64,000 nt of DNA from Litoreibacter meonggei (GTDB lineage: Bacteria; Pseudomonadota; Alphaproteobacteria; Rhodobacterales; Rhodobacteraceae): assembly GCF_003663885.1 (NCBI RefSeq), contig NZ_RCCE01000001.1, positions 186,001 to 250,000 on the forward strand, written 5' to 3'. This document shows, piece by piece, positions 36,946 through 45,009 of the stretch (the first letter of the stretch is position 1; each line of letters starts with the position of its first letter). A program made the translations under genes and the position numbers. The notes under the pieces were generated by a model. That model ran no database searches and was not told the DNA's origin. It was given only the letters and a program-made list of their open reading frames with translations.

Positions 36946-37817
36946 TTATAACGGCTCCCGCCATCATTGACGCCCGAGTCCTGCGGGTAGGTCATCAGCC
37001 AGTCCTCACCCGGAATATGCGGAAAGCCTTGAAAATTGGCAACATTCTGGAACTTCAATCGGCAGGTCTCGATCCGCTTGTTGCACCCCGCTTCCAGCAG
37101 CACCAAGTCGCCCTTCTCAACCGGCAACCGCAGCTCCTCCCAAAGCTCGATCACCCGCGCGCCTTCCACGACACGGTCATTCTTGACCATGGCAACCAAG
37201 CCTTCGGCAGCGCCCGAGCGCACCTCAAGCCGCCCCCGCTCAAACCAGCGGTCGTCAAAACCCGCCAGCGAGGCAAAGCGAAACACCCGCCCCGCCTCGA
37301 CCTGCTCAACGGCCACTTCCTTGCGATACCCCGGCGCGGTCAGATCAACGCAGCAGCGCTTATCCCCAAGCACCGCCTGACAAGGTTTCTGATACACCCG
37401 CCCTACAGGCGTGTTCAGCACCTCAGACAGCCCGCGCAGCTCCGCGTGAAACGCGCCGTCCGCGCGTTTCAACTCACCAATCGAGCCCTTGAACTGTACC
37501 TCCCGCGCCTCAACGTCGCGCCAGTTCACCAGCCACGCGGTCACCTCAGCCCCATCAAAACGCCCCGCATTGATGTCGGCCTCCGTCACCGCGTCATCCG
37601 ACAGCGCCCCCACGGCTTCAGTGTTATCCACCGCCAGTCCAGTGACCTGTTGCAACGCACTCGCTGTCAGCCCCGTGTCCGCTTTGAAGTCTACCCCTTC
37701 AAAAGACAGACCTTCGTCATGATCGGTAAAGCCGAACACACGCTCGTCGCGCCGCGTCACAGCCCAGCAGCGGCACACGGTGGTCAAGCCACCGGCCAAA
37801 TGCTCCTGCAAGCTCAT
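36942..37817 (-). CDS. GTA DUF2163/DUF2163_C tail protein (gp13 type)
   Basis: A 291-residue protein with the gp13/DUF2163 pattern: CWAVTRRDERVFGFTDHDEGL near the N-terminus and, in the C-terminal domain, CQAVLGDKRCCVDL and the end segment GCNKRIETCRLKFQNVANFQG. In RcGTA it is the iron-binding hub protein of the tail; the cysteines seen here fit metal or disulfide ligation. It overlaps both neighbours by 4 bases. Confidence 0.93.
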   Translation of the reverse strand: MSLQEHLAGGLTTVCRCWAVTRRDERVFGFTDHDEGLSFEGVDFKADTGLTASALQQVTGLAVDNTEAVGALSDDAVTEADINAGRFDGAEVTAWLVNWRDVEAREVQFKGSIGELKRADGAFHAELRGLSEVLNTPVGRVYQKPCQAVLGDKRCCVDLTAPGYRKEVAVEQVEAGRVFRFASLAGFDDRWFERGRLEVRSGAAEGLVAMVKNDRVVEGARVIELWEELRLPVEKGDLVLLEAGCNKRIETCRLKFQNVANFQGFPHIPGEDWLMTYPQDSGVNDGGSRYK

Positions 37818-38446
37818 ACCCTCACCTCCAAGACCGGCACGCTCGGCACGTCACCTGCCTGAAAGCTCGCTACACTGGTCTGGATCGCGTCCACCGCAAA
37901 CCGAACGGGCACGTCGAACTCGTATCCGGCGGTAATCTCCACACCCGCATCCGGTGCCTCGCCAAAACTCACGACACCCGTATTCAGATCAATCTCCCAA
38001 TCCACGCCTTCTTGCAGCACGATGCCGTCAAACCCGACTAACACGGTCCCCGAAACCGGCTTCTTCACAGGCCGCGCGTAGTCATACCCGCCAGACGCAT
38101 ATGTCTTGATCAACGGCCACTCGGTCTGCTCGCCATCCCCACGCCCGATCACCTGATCTTCAAACGTCACCTCTCCCGATGCCTTGCACGAGCGGAAGTC
38201 TGACCAGTCCTTCCAACGGAACCCGAAAAGCTGCCCCTGACGCGCCTCGAAAAACGCCACCATGGCTTCCACGTCATCCAGCGACCGCATCCCCACGCCC
38301 GCGTCATACCGCCTGCGTGAATGCGCCCAAGGCGTGTTGCGCTCCTCGAACCCGTTGGCGAGGGTCACCACCTCCGTGCGCCGCTCTGGCCCACCCAGCG
38401 AGCCAAAGGACAAAGACGCCGGAAACCGCACTTCATGAAAATTCAT
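37814..38446 (-). CDS. GTA distal tail protein, DUF2460 (gp12 type)
   Basis: A 210-residue DUF2460 protein: FHEVRFPASLSFGSLGGPERRTEVV at the N-terminus and the conserved RRRYDAGVGMRSLDDVEAMVAFFEARQGQLFGFRWKD segment (residues about 45-85, reported here as motif). It is the distal tail (Dit-like) protein, TIGR02217 family. Overlaps gp13 by 4 bases; 19 bases separate it from the tape measure gene. Confidence 0.92.
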   Translation of the reverse strand: MNFHEVRFPASLSFGSLGGPERRTEVVTLANGFEERNTPWAHSRRRYDAGVGMRSLDDVEAMVAFFEARQGQLFGFRWKDWSDFRSCKASGEVTFEDQVIGRGDGEQTEWPLIKTYASGGYDYARPVKKPVSGTVLVGFDGIVLQEGVDWEIDLNTGVVSFGEAPDAGVEITAGYEFDVPVRFAVDAIQTSVASFQAGDVPSVPVLEVRV

Positions 38447-38465
38447 CTATGTGTCCTCCCCAGGA

Positions 38466-39131
38466 TCAACGGTTACGCTGGCCACGGCTCAACGCCCGGC
38501 CCATCTGCGCTGCAATCTGGCTTTGCGAGCGTTGGAACCCCGCCACATCAGGCGTGGATATATTCATCACCACCTGCACCGGCTGACCGCCGCCACCCGC
38601 GCGCACCCCCAAGCTGCCATCCGGCCCGCGCGCCAAAGGCATAATCGCCTCGGGCCCCGCCTCGCCCATCAGCCCCATGCCACCACGCATGGCAAAATTC
38701 GTGGGCGAGCTGACGACCCCCCCCTTTGCAAACGGCATCACGCGGCCTTGGCTAAACGTGCCGCCTTTCTTGAACGGCAATATCCCCGACACCAAGCCGT
38801 TCATCCCATTGGCGATCACCTCGCCCAACCCGTTCTGGATCGGCCTCATCGCGGTGTTATAGGCGGCGTTGACCATACTCTCGGCCACGGTTTTCAGCGC
38901 ATCCGACAGCTTCATGCCATCAAAGGCCAGCCCTTCGAACGCCTTGCGCAACCCACCGCCAATCGACAATGACAGCGACGCAACTTCCCGCGAGGTGTAG
39001 AGCATCGTCGAGCGCATCGCCGCCAACTCCGTCTCGAAGGTGCTCACGACCACTTCCGCGCCACCCAGCGACGTCTCTAACCCCTCGATGCGGCCTTCCA
39101 GCCCGTCTATCCCGTCCAAAACACCCATCAC
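38466..39131 (-). CDS. GTA tape measure protein (gp11 type)
   Basis: A 221-residue protein with an N-terminal coiled coil (LEGRIEGLETSLGGAEVVV) and a glycine-rich, small-residue C-terminal half. Tape measure length sets tail length; the short size here equals that of RcGTA and predicts a short tail. It overlaps the small gp10.1-type gene by 4 bases. Confidence 0.9.
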   Translation of the reverse strand: MMGVLDGIDGLEGRIEGLETSLGGAEVVVSTFETELAAMRSTMLYTSREVASLSLSIGGGLRKAFEGLAFDGMKLSDALKTVAESMVNAAYNTAMRPIQNGLGEVIANGMNGLVSGILPFKKGGTFSQGRVMPFAKGGVVSSPTNFAMRGGMGLMGEAGPEAIMPLARGPDGSLGVRAGGGGQPVQVVMNISTPDVAGFQRSQSQIAAQMGRALSRGQRNR

Positions 39132-39319
39132 GGCGCTCCCTTCATGTCGCTATACATGCGCTCCAGCTCTGCCAGCCGAGCGCGGTTCAACGGCTTCTCC
39201 ACCGCTTCCAGCCCCAAAACCAAAACCAGCTCCGCCGGGGTCAGCGCCCAAAACTCCGCAGGCTTTAGCCCGCCCGCCACGCCAACCCGCAGCAAGGCGG
39301 GCCAGTCAAAGCCGCTCAT
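39128..39319 (-). CDS. GTA small tail assembly chaperone (rcc01693 / gp10.1 type)
   Basis: A 63-residue protein starting MSGFDWPALLRVGVAGG, with the conserved LKPAEFWALTPAEL motif and an end LERMYSDMK. This fits the rcc01693 family of tail assembly chaperones. The ATG overlaps the gp10 stop (ATGA), so the start is chosen there rather than at an upstream in-frame codon. It is often missed by gene callers because of length. Confidence 0.85.
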   Translation of the reverse strand: MSGFDWPALLRVGVAGGLKPAEFWALTPAELVLVLGLEAVEKPLNRARLAELERMYSDMKGAP

Positions 39320-39633
39320 GACCCTTGCGTGGTAAACGCCCGCGCCAGCAGGTGTGCCGCCACCTTGGTGCATTCCAGCAAGCCGCCTTCGATCTCCGAG
39401 GACACCAGATCAGCCGCCACGCCGCGCCAGCCCCCACCGCGCAGGCCAGCCACCATCAATGCCAGCACGTCCCGCGTGGAAAACCTGCCCGCTTCGAACC
39501 GCTCGATCAGGTCCAGCACGGTCTCGCCCGCCAAATCCGTTTCCAGCTCCGCCAGCGCGCCGAGTGTCAGGCGCAACTCATGCGCCTGACCGTCCAGCAC
39601 CAACCGGACCTCGCCCGCCCAGGGGTTCGCCAT
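39316..39633 (-). CDS. GTA gp10 family protein
   Basis: A 105-residue protein: NPWAGEVRLVLDGQAHELRLTLGALAELE, a beta-rich start, then helices. It matches the GTA_gp10 family placed between major tail protein and tape measure genes, the position of tail chaperones. The start shares bases with the gp9 stop (TGATG). Confidence 0.9.
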   Translation of the reverse strand: MANPWAGEVRLVLDGQAHELRLTLGALAELETDLAGETVLDLIERFEAGRFSTRDVLALMVAGLRGGGWRGVAADLVSSEIEGGLLECTKVAAHLLARAFTTQGS

Positions 39634-40067
39634 CACGGCCCCACCGGCGCATCAAGGATCGGGGTAAACGTCAGCGCCCCCGCCGAGGCCAGCGACATCT
39701 CATACGTCGCCTCCCCCTCCAGCGCCCCTGCGTATTCGATGGAGGTGATCTGGAACGCCCCCTCCACGATCCCGAAATCGGGGATAATCACTTGAAACTG
39801 CGGCACTTCCCCGTCAAAGAATATCTGCCGCGCCCGCTCGTCGGTGCCTTCGTCACGGAACACACCCGAGCCTGAGATCGCAGCACTCTTCACCCCCGCA
39901 CCCGCCAACAGCTCGCGCCAGCCCCCTGCGCTCTCCATCGAGGTCACGTCCACCTGCTCCGCATTGAACGAAATCCGCGTGGCGCGAAGGCCCGCGATGG
40001 TCTCGAACTGCCCGTCGCCGGTCAGATCCACTTTCAACAATAAGTCCTTGCCGCGTTGCACGCCCAT
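39633..40067 (-). CDS. GTA major tail tube protein, TP901-1 family (gp9 type)
   Basis: A 144-residue tail tube protein: GVQRGKDLLLKVDL at the start, TRISFNAEQVDVTSMES and the FQITSIEYAGALEGEATYEMSL segment typical of the TP901-1 major tail family. A 110-base gap without a gene separates it from gp8. Confidence 0.93.
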   Translation of the reverse strand: MGVQRGKDLLLKVDLTGDGQFETIAGLRATRISFNAEQVDVTSMESAGGWRELLAGAGVKSAAISGSGVFRDEGTDERARQIFFDGEVPQFQVIIPDFGIVEGAFQITSIEYAGALEGEATYEMSLASAGALTFTPILDAPVGP

Positions 40068-40177
40068 GGCTCATCTCCATCCATATTTCATTAAGGTTAA
40101 CGCGCGCCCCGCAGAGCACCCGCCCCCATCATTGCTTCAAAAATACCTAATTCCGCCGCCCGCCAAAGCCGCAGACC

Positions 40178-40588
40178 TCACTCGTCATCCACCCGCGCTC
40201 GAAACGTCAGGTCGATCCGGCGGGCATTGCCGCGCTCCGCCCGCGCCGCTTTCGCCTTCAGGAACCGGCACGACACCAGCCGCCCGCGCGTCAGGGGCAA
40301 GTCCGCGTCGATCAGCACATCGCAGACCAGCACCGCCGCCTGCTTCGCCGTCGAGAACCCCGCCGCGTCCGTCACGACCGAGATCACAAACTCATGTACC
40401 GCCCCGCCACCCGACGCGTCGGACCCCGCGCGCACGCGCTCCGACCCAAGAGTCACATAAAGCTCCGGCAGGCTGCCCGCAGGCTCCGCATCGAACACGG
40501 CACCACCGACCAGCGCACTCAACTCCCCATCGCCTGCCAGTGCGCCATACACCGCCGCTTGTAAGGCGGCTGAAACTGCATAGGTCAT
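40178..40588 (-). CDS. GTA DUF3168 tail terminator-like protein (gp8 type)
   Basis: A 136-residue DUF3168 protein: VSAALQAAVYGALAGD at the N-terminus and YVTLGSERVRAGSDASGGGAVHEFVISV near the middle. The family is thought to cap the tail tube or join it to the head. The start at 40588 overlaps the gp7 stop (ATGA). Confidence 0.9.
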   Translation of the reverse strand: MTYAVSAALQAAVYGALAGDGELSALVGGAVFDAEPAGSLPELYVTLGSERVRAGSDASGGGAVHEFVISVVTDAAGFSTAKQAAVLVCDVLIDADLPLTRGRLVSCRFLKAKAARAERGNARRIDLTFRARVDDE

Positions 40589-40920
40589 CCCGCGACCTCC
40601 TCTGTGGCAAAGCAAGTCAGATAGCGGGCGTCGGTTTCATACTCGGCCACCCCGACAATCCGGAATACCCGCGCCCCGTCCCGAAACCGCTGCTCCGGCT
40701 TGGGCCGCGCATCCGAGCCCACAGGCGCACCGCGCACCACGATCCGGTAAGGCACGGTCGACACCGTCACCCCCGCCCCGAACCGCTCGCGGCCGGACCC
40801 CGCCTTGACCCGCGCCCACAGATCGCCCAAGGCAACCCAAGCCTCGGTGTAGCCACCTGCCCCGTCCGCCACACGGACCGCGTGTTCCAACGTCAGGCGT
40901 CTGTTCAACTCCACGCTCAT
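40585..40920 (-). CDS. GTA head closure protein (gp7 type)
   Basis: A 111-residue protein of the SPP1 gp16 / HK97 gp7-like head-tail joining family: LNRRLTLEHAVRVADGAGGYTEAWVALGDLWARV and RVFRIVGVAEYETDARYL. It overlaps gp6 and gp8 by 4 bases each. Confidence 0.9.
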   Translation of the reverse strand: MSVELNRRLTLEHAVRVADGAGGYTEAWVALGDLWARVKAGSGRERFGAGVTVSTVPYRIVVRGAPVGSDARPKPEQRFRDGARVFRIVGVAEYETDARYLTCFATEEVAG

Positions 40921-41516
40921 GCGCGCGCACCCAGCACACGGATGTTGCGATACGGCTCCAGCAGCGACACCACGCCAAACGGCATCACACCATCCGGACC
41001 GCTCAAATCATCGCGGTGCTCGTAATAATACGCACCTAACAGCTGCACTGCCTGTTGCAGGTCGGCTGGAATGTCGTCCCAAGCAGGGCCATAGCCCGCC
41101 GTAAACGTCACAACACCTTCGCCACCTTCCGCAATCGCAGGCAGGCTGCGGCCCAAAGCGAACAAGCGCGGGCGATGCGTGTCGCGCTCCAGCCCGTACA
41201 GCTCTTCGGCTATCTCGCCCACCACGCCATCCGCACGGCGCAACGCAACGCTGGCAATCGCCGTCACCGGTGCCACCGGCAGCGGTTGATGCCCGTAGGC
41301 TGCCCATCGGGTCCGGCGCCATTGCAAGACCCGCTCGAACAAAATCTTGCCGGTGCGTGCTTCGATCGCTGCCAGCGCCGCACGGAGATACCCGTCCAGC
41401 ACGTCGTCTTGCAGGCTCGCGTCAGCAAAGCCCGACCCCAGCCGTAAATGCGCCTTGAACGCGTCCAAGGGCAAAGCCTCGGTGGGGGTGGTGGTCAGAT
41501 CAACCAGCTCCATCAT
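40917..41516 (-). CDS. GTA head-tail connector (gp6 type)
   Basis: A 199-residue protein of the phage gp6-like connector family: LDAFKAHLRLGSGFADASLQDDVLDGYLRAALAAIEARTGK in the N-terminal helical part (residues about 18-60, motif form) and IPADLQQAVQLLGAYYYEHRDD toward the end. It forms the adaptor ring beneath the portal. Two adjacent ATG codons at the start make the exact first residue uncertain by one. Confidence 0.9.
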   Translation of the reverse strand: MMELVDLTTTPTEALPLDAFKAHLRLGSGFADASLQDDVLDGYLRAALAAIEARTGKILFERVLQWRRTRWAAYGHQPLPVAPVTAIASVALRRADGVVGEIAEELYGLERDTHRPRLFALGRSLPAIAEGGEGVVTFTAGYGPAWDDIPADLQQAVQLLGAYYYEHRDDLSGPDGVMPFGVVSLLEPYRNIRVLGARA

Positions 41517-41591
41517 CCATCTCCAAACGGGTCTGTTTCAAAAATCAGGGAATGGGGGTCGGGCGGGATGCTCCACGCCCGACCCGCCCGC

Positions 41592-42794
41592 TCAAGAGAC
41601 CGCGAACTTCAGCAGCTTGATCGCAGCAAAGTCCGACACATCGCCGCCCACGCGCTTGGTCGCATAGAACAGCACATGCGGCTTGGCCGAGAACGGGTCA
41701 CGCAGGATGCGCAAATCTGGGCGCTCCGCAACGGTGTAGCCCTTGGTGAAGTCACCGAACGCAATCGCCGTAGTTCCCGACGCGATATCCGGCATGTCCT
41801 CGCCGATCAGCACCGGATAGCCCATCAGTCGCGCAGGCTCGCCCGCCGCCAGACCGTCCGACCACAAGAAGCGCCCGTCCGCGTCCTTCATCTTGCGCAC
41901 GGCCCCCGCTGTCTTGGAGTTCATTACAAACGCCGCATTAGCGCGATAGCGTGCACCCAGCGAATACACCAAGTCCACAATGCTCTCCGCCGGTGTGCCG
42001 GAGGCAAAATCGCCATCCACGCCGGTCGCGATGTAGCCGATATTGCCCCAGGTCCAGCCTGCATCCGGCACGGCGGTATGCGTCAGGAACCCTTTGGGCT
42101 TGTCCACGCCGTCGCCCTTGATGAACGCTTCCGCCTCAGCCGCCGCGAACTTGTCCGCGATGCGGCCCGCAAGCCAGCCTTCCACGTCAAACGCAGCGTC
42201 ATCCAGCAAGCGTTGTGATGCTTTCGGCAGCGCCGACAGCTCGTGCAGCGGGATCGAGATGCGGTCGAATTGTGGCGTGTCCGTCTCGGTCGCCGCCGCC
42301 TCCGTGGCCCAGCCAAAGCCCAGCTCGGTATGGTCCACAAGCACGTCGTAGGACGTGGCCTCCACGTTCACCACATTGGCAATCGCACGCAGCGAAGCGG
42401 ACGAGCGCAGCACCGTCGCCACAGTGTCCGACGTCTGCGGGTCCACCAGATAGCCACCATCAGCAGCCACGGCGGTGGTCAACCCTTTTGCCTCAACTTC
42501 GAGACCGCGCAGACCATCGTCATCGCCACTTCGTAGATAGGCCTGAAAGGCCTTCTGGTGAGGCACCTCGGCCTCGACGGCGGTGGACAGTGCGGGGCGT
42601 GCCGCGCGGGCGAAATTCTTGCGATCCAGATGGGTCATACGGTCTTCCTGTGTTTGAAGTCGGGATTTAACATCGGCCTGAAACTGGCCGAAATCATTCA
42701 TAAATCCGGCCATCTCCTCGGCCAAATCAAAAGCCGGAGCGTTGCCATCGGGCATACGCCCTCCGGCCCGGGACTTTGTCTCGGGTTTGGTCAT
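41592..42794 (-). CDS. GTA major capsid protein, HK97 fold (gp5 type)
   Basis: A 400-residue HK97-type capsid protein. The N-terminal about 110 residues are charged and coiled-coil-like (the part normally removed by the prohead protease), followed by the fold proper starting at GGYLVDPQTSDTVATVLRSSASLR. The C-terminal part has AIAFGDFTKGYTVAERPDL and RVGGDVSDFAAIKLL. The protease gene lies just upstream. Confidence 0.95.
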   Translation of the reverse strand: MTKPETKSRAGGRMPDGNAPAFDLAEEMAGFMNDFGQFQADVKSRLQTQEDRMTHLDRKNFARAARPALSTAVEAEVPHQKAFQAYLRSGDDDGLRGLEVEAKGLTTAVAADGGYLVDPQTSDTVATVLRSSASLRAIANVVNVEATSYDVLVDHTELGFGWATEAAATETDTPQFDRISIPLHELSALPKASQRLLDDAAFDVEGWLAGRIADKFAAAEAEAFIKGDGVDKPKGFLTHTAVPDAGWTWGNIGYIATGVDGDFASGTPAESIVDLVYSLGARYRANAAFVMNSKTAGAVRKMKDADGRFLWSDGLAAGEPARLMGYPVLIGEDMPDIASGTTAIAFGDFTKGYTVAERPDLRILRDPFSAKPHVLFYATKRVGGDVSDFAAIKLLKFAVS

Positions 42795-42825
42795 GTCATG
42801 TCCTGCATGTTGCTTCGTTAGGTGC

Positions 42826-43392
42826 TCAGGCGTCGCTGAGCGTGTGGCGCAAGGTGCGGAAAACGCCCGCCAAATCCTGCGCCGATGTATTCAACGCGAG
42901 GTCGTCGGCCTTCGCCCCCACCCGCGCCTTTTGAAGCATCGGGAAGGTCACCAAGGACACCTCCCACAACTCCAGCTCTGCCAAGTGCCTCCGGCCTTTG
43001 GCATCCCGTTCGGCCTTCACCGTCCGGTATCCGATGGACAGCCCGTCGATCGCGCCGGCCTCGATCAAGGCCGCAGCCTCGAACCCCTGCCGCGTCTCGG
43101 TCAGCAGCCGCCCCTTGACGTACAAGCCCCGCGCGTCCTCGCGCACTTCGTCCCAGACACCAATCGGCTGGGCGGGGTCATGCTGCCACAGCAGCTTGAC
43201 CTTGGTGCCACTCGACGCCAGGTGCTCCAGCGACGCGCCGTAGGCCCCCTTGGCCACCACATCGCCGCCCTGATCCACTTCGCCAAACAGCGAGGCATAG
43301 CCCGTGATAGTGGCATCCGCGCCAAGCTCCACCTGATCTCCGATCTGGCAAAACTTGCGCTCCAGCTCCGGCCCGTAATAGTTTGACATCAT
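42826..43392 (-). CDS. GTA prohead protease, HK97 family (gp4 type)
   Basis: About 188 residues. The start at 43392 has AGGG 8 bases upstream; a GTG at 43413 overlapping the previous stop is the alternative. Recognisable by ITGYASLFGEVDQGGDVVAKGAY, LLWQHDPAQPIGVWDE (catalytic His) and LSIGYRTVKAERDAKGRRHLAELELWEVSLV with the Ser nucleophile. It matures the capsid protein encoded next. Confidence 0.93.
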   Translation of the reverse strand: MMSNYYGPELERKFCQIGDQVELGADATITGYASLFGEVDQGGDVVAKGAYGASLEHLASSGTKVKLLWQHDPAQPIGVWDEVREDARGLYVKGRLLTETRQGFEAAALIEAGAIDGLSIGYRTVKAERDAKGRRHLAELELWEVSLVTFPMLQKARVGAKADDLALNTSAQDLAGVFRTLRHTLSDA

Positions 43393-43409
43393 AGTATTTC
43401 CCTGTTCAG

Positions 43410-43670
43410 TCACGGCAACAAAACACCGGTCACAGTTTCCTTTAGAACAGCCGCAGCCACCCCGAAGATCGTCAGCCAGACCCGCCTGTCCAGACGCTCC
43501 AGCCGCGTCTCGATCTGCCCCAGCCGGTAGTCCAGCGCGGTCCAGCGTTCCGCCTGCACCCGCTCCAGCGCTTCCAGCTTCAGCAACGGGGCTGCCTCGA
43601 CGCCGCTTTGAAACGGCTCGTAGAGGTATCGCGATCCGCCGCCCTTATGCGGGCGGTCCTTGTCCTCCAT
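43410..43670 (-). CDS. GTA head formation protein, rcc01685 family (gp3.5)
   Basis: An 86-residue protein: RYLYEPFQSGVEAAPLLKLEALERVQAERW, a coiled-coil centre (LGQIETRLERLDRRVW), and a hydrophobic C-terminal helix (LTIFGVAAAVLKETVTGVLL). This layout matches the small head formation protein between portal and protease in RcGTA. It overlaps the portal stop by one base. Confidence 0.88.
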   Translation of the reverse strand: MEDKDRPHKGGGSRYLYEPFQSGVEAAPLLKLEALERVQAERWTALDYRLGQIETRLERLDRRVWLTIFGVAAAVLKETVTGVLLP

Positions 43671-44851
43671 CAGCTAGGCTCCGCAGGCAGTCCCAGCAGC
43701 ACCCGCTTCTCCGCGTCGCTCAGGAAGTCCGCGTTCGCCACCCGCTTCCACTGAGCTACCCGCTCCACTCCCAAGGCGGGGATCTGGTCCAGATCAGCCG
43801 ACAGCGTCACCGCCTCGCCGGACAACTCCCCCAGCCAGTGCGACACCGCCCCCAGCACCTTGCCCGCCATCGGCAACACCGTCAGGCGATAGAAGGCACG
43901 GTTCGCTTCCGCGTAGTTTGCATAGGTCGCATCGCCCGGTATCCCCAGCAGCATCGGCGGCACCCCGAAGGCCTGCGCAATCTCGCGCGCCGCGGCTTCC
44001 TTGGTCTTCTGGAACTCCATGTCCGAGGGCGAGAACCCCATCGGCTTCCAGTCCAGACCGCCTTCCAGAAGCATCGGACGCCCCGCATTCCGCGCGCCCT
44101 GATGATGCGCCTCCATCTCGACCTGCAACCGCTCGAACTGGTCGTTGGTCATCGCCTGCTGGCCGTCACCGCCCTTGTAAACTATCGCGCCCGAAGGCCG
44201 CGCCGCGTTGTCCAGCAATGCCTTGGACCAGCGCGAGGCGCTGTTATGCACGTCAATCGCCGTCGCCGCCGCCTGCAAGGGCGAGAACCCGTAATGGTCG
44301 TCTTGCGGGTGGAAACTGCGGATATGGCAAACCGGCGCCAGCTCCCCCGTCATGTCAAAGCGGTGCTTACGCCCGCCCACTGCGTATTCATACGCCGCAG
44401 GCCAGCCATCCGCGCCGGGCACCAAGCTCATCCGGTCAGAGCGCAGCACATGCAACTCCACCGGAACGCCATCCCCAAGGCCCACGGCCTCCAGATACCC
44501 GTTCCCCGACAGCAGCAGCTGGCCATACAGAGCCTCCAGCATCTCAGCCCGCCCCTGCGCCTGATTGGGCCGCGACATCAGTCCCAGAACAGGGTGCGTG
44601 TCATAGCGCTGCGCGCCGTCCTGCAACACCAGCGGCAGCGCCGCAGCCGCCTCCGCGATCATCTTGACCGACCGGAACCCCACAGGGTTCGCTGCAAAGC
44701 CGGACCGCGTCAGCGACGGCGTGTCTCGTGGGCTCCAGGCAATGCCGCGCCCGCCATAAGCCAGCACCTTGCCCGTGGCCGAGGCCTTCGCTTCCGGCAC
44801 CTCCGCCCGCCCCACTTCAGTCTGGCCACGCCGCAAAAAGTCAAACACCAT
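43670..44851 (-). CDS. GTA portal protein (gp3 type)
   Basis: A 393-residue HK97-type portal protein: NPVGFRSVKMIAEAAAALPLVL, HPVLGLMSRPNQAQGRAEMLEALYGQLLLSGNGYLE, and AREIAQAFGVPPMLLGIPGDATYANYAEANRAFYR. ATG 44851 is chosen because AGGAG lies 7 bases upstream; the adjacent ATG at 44854 is the alternative, and a longer frame would include a terminator hairpin. Start lies just after that hairpin. Confidence 0.93.
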   Translation of the reverse strand: MVFDFLRRGQTEVGRAEVPEAKASATGKVLAYGGRGIAWSPRDTPSLTRSGFAANPVGFRSVKMIAEAAAALPLVLQDGAQRYDTHPVLGLMSRPNQAQGRAEMLEALYGQLLLSGNGYLEAVGLGDGVPVELHVLRSDRMSLVPGADGWPAAYEYAVGGRKHRFDMTGELAPVCHIRSFHPQDDHYGFSPLQAAATAIDVHNSASRWSKALLDNAARPSGAIVYKGGDGQQAMTNDQFERLQVEMEAHHQGARNAGRPMLLEGGLDWKPMGFSPSDMEFQKTKEAAAREIAQAFGVPPMLLGIPGDATYANYAEANRAFYRLTVLPMAGKVLGAVSHWLGELSGEAVTLSADLDQIPALGVERVAQWKRVANADFLSDAEKRVLLGLPAEPS

Positions 44852-44871
44852 CATCCGGCTCCTGTTCGTCC

Positions 44872-44909
44872 AAAAAGAAAAGGCCCCCGTGGTGCAATCC
44901 ATGGGGGCC
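44872..44909 (-). terminator. Terminator-like hairpin between GTA terminase and portal genes
   Basis: On the minus strand the sequence forms a GGCCCCC/GGGGGCC stem, one mismatch, three more pairs and a 6-base loop, followed at once by TTTCTTTTT. It has all features of an intrinsic terminator and lies about 20 bases before the portal start codon, in the direction of GTA transcription. Confidence 0.8.
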
Positions 44910-45009
44910 TCGATTGTCTGTCGCATCAGGGCCAAAGCCCTCTCATCGCGTCGTTAAGGGCAATCTAACTCACTGCCCCTAACATCACATTAAACCACCG
45001 TACGGTGCT

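Noticed and set aside
36729-37862. 377-codon plus-strand frame across the GTA gp13/gp14 genes
   Set aside because: Antisense shadow, proline- and histidine-rich, no ribosome site.
44954-44969. TTAAN7CTAAC, near-match to a CtrA box between terminase and portal
   Set aside because: One mismatch to a 9-base consensus is expected about a dozen times by chance in a window this size, and no promoter is evident.
44996-45007. CACCGTACGGTG 12-bp palindrome just after the terminase stop
   Set aside because: Short palindromes of this size occur by chance in GC-rich DNA; no second copy or promoter was found near it.
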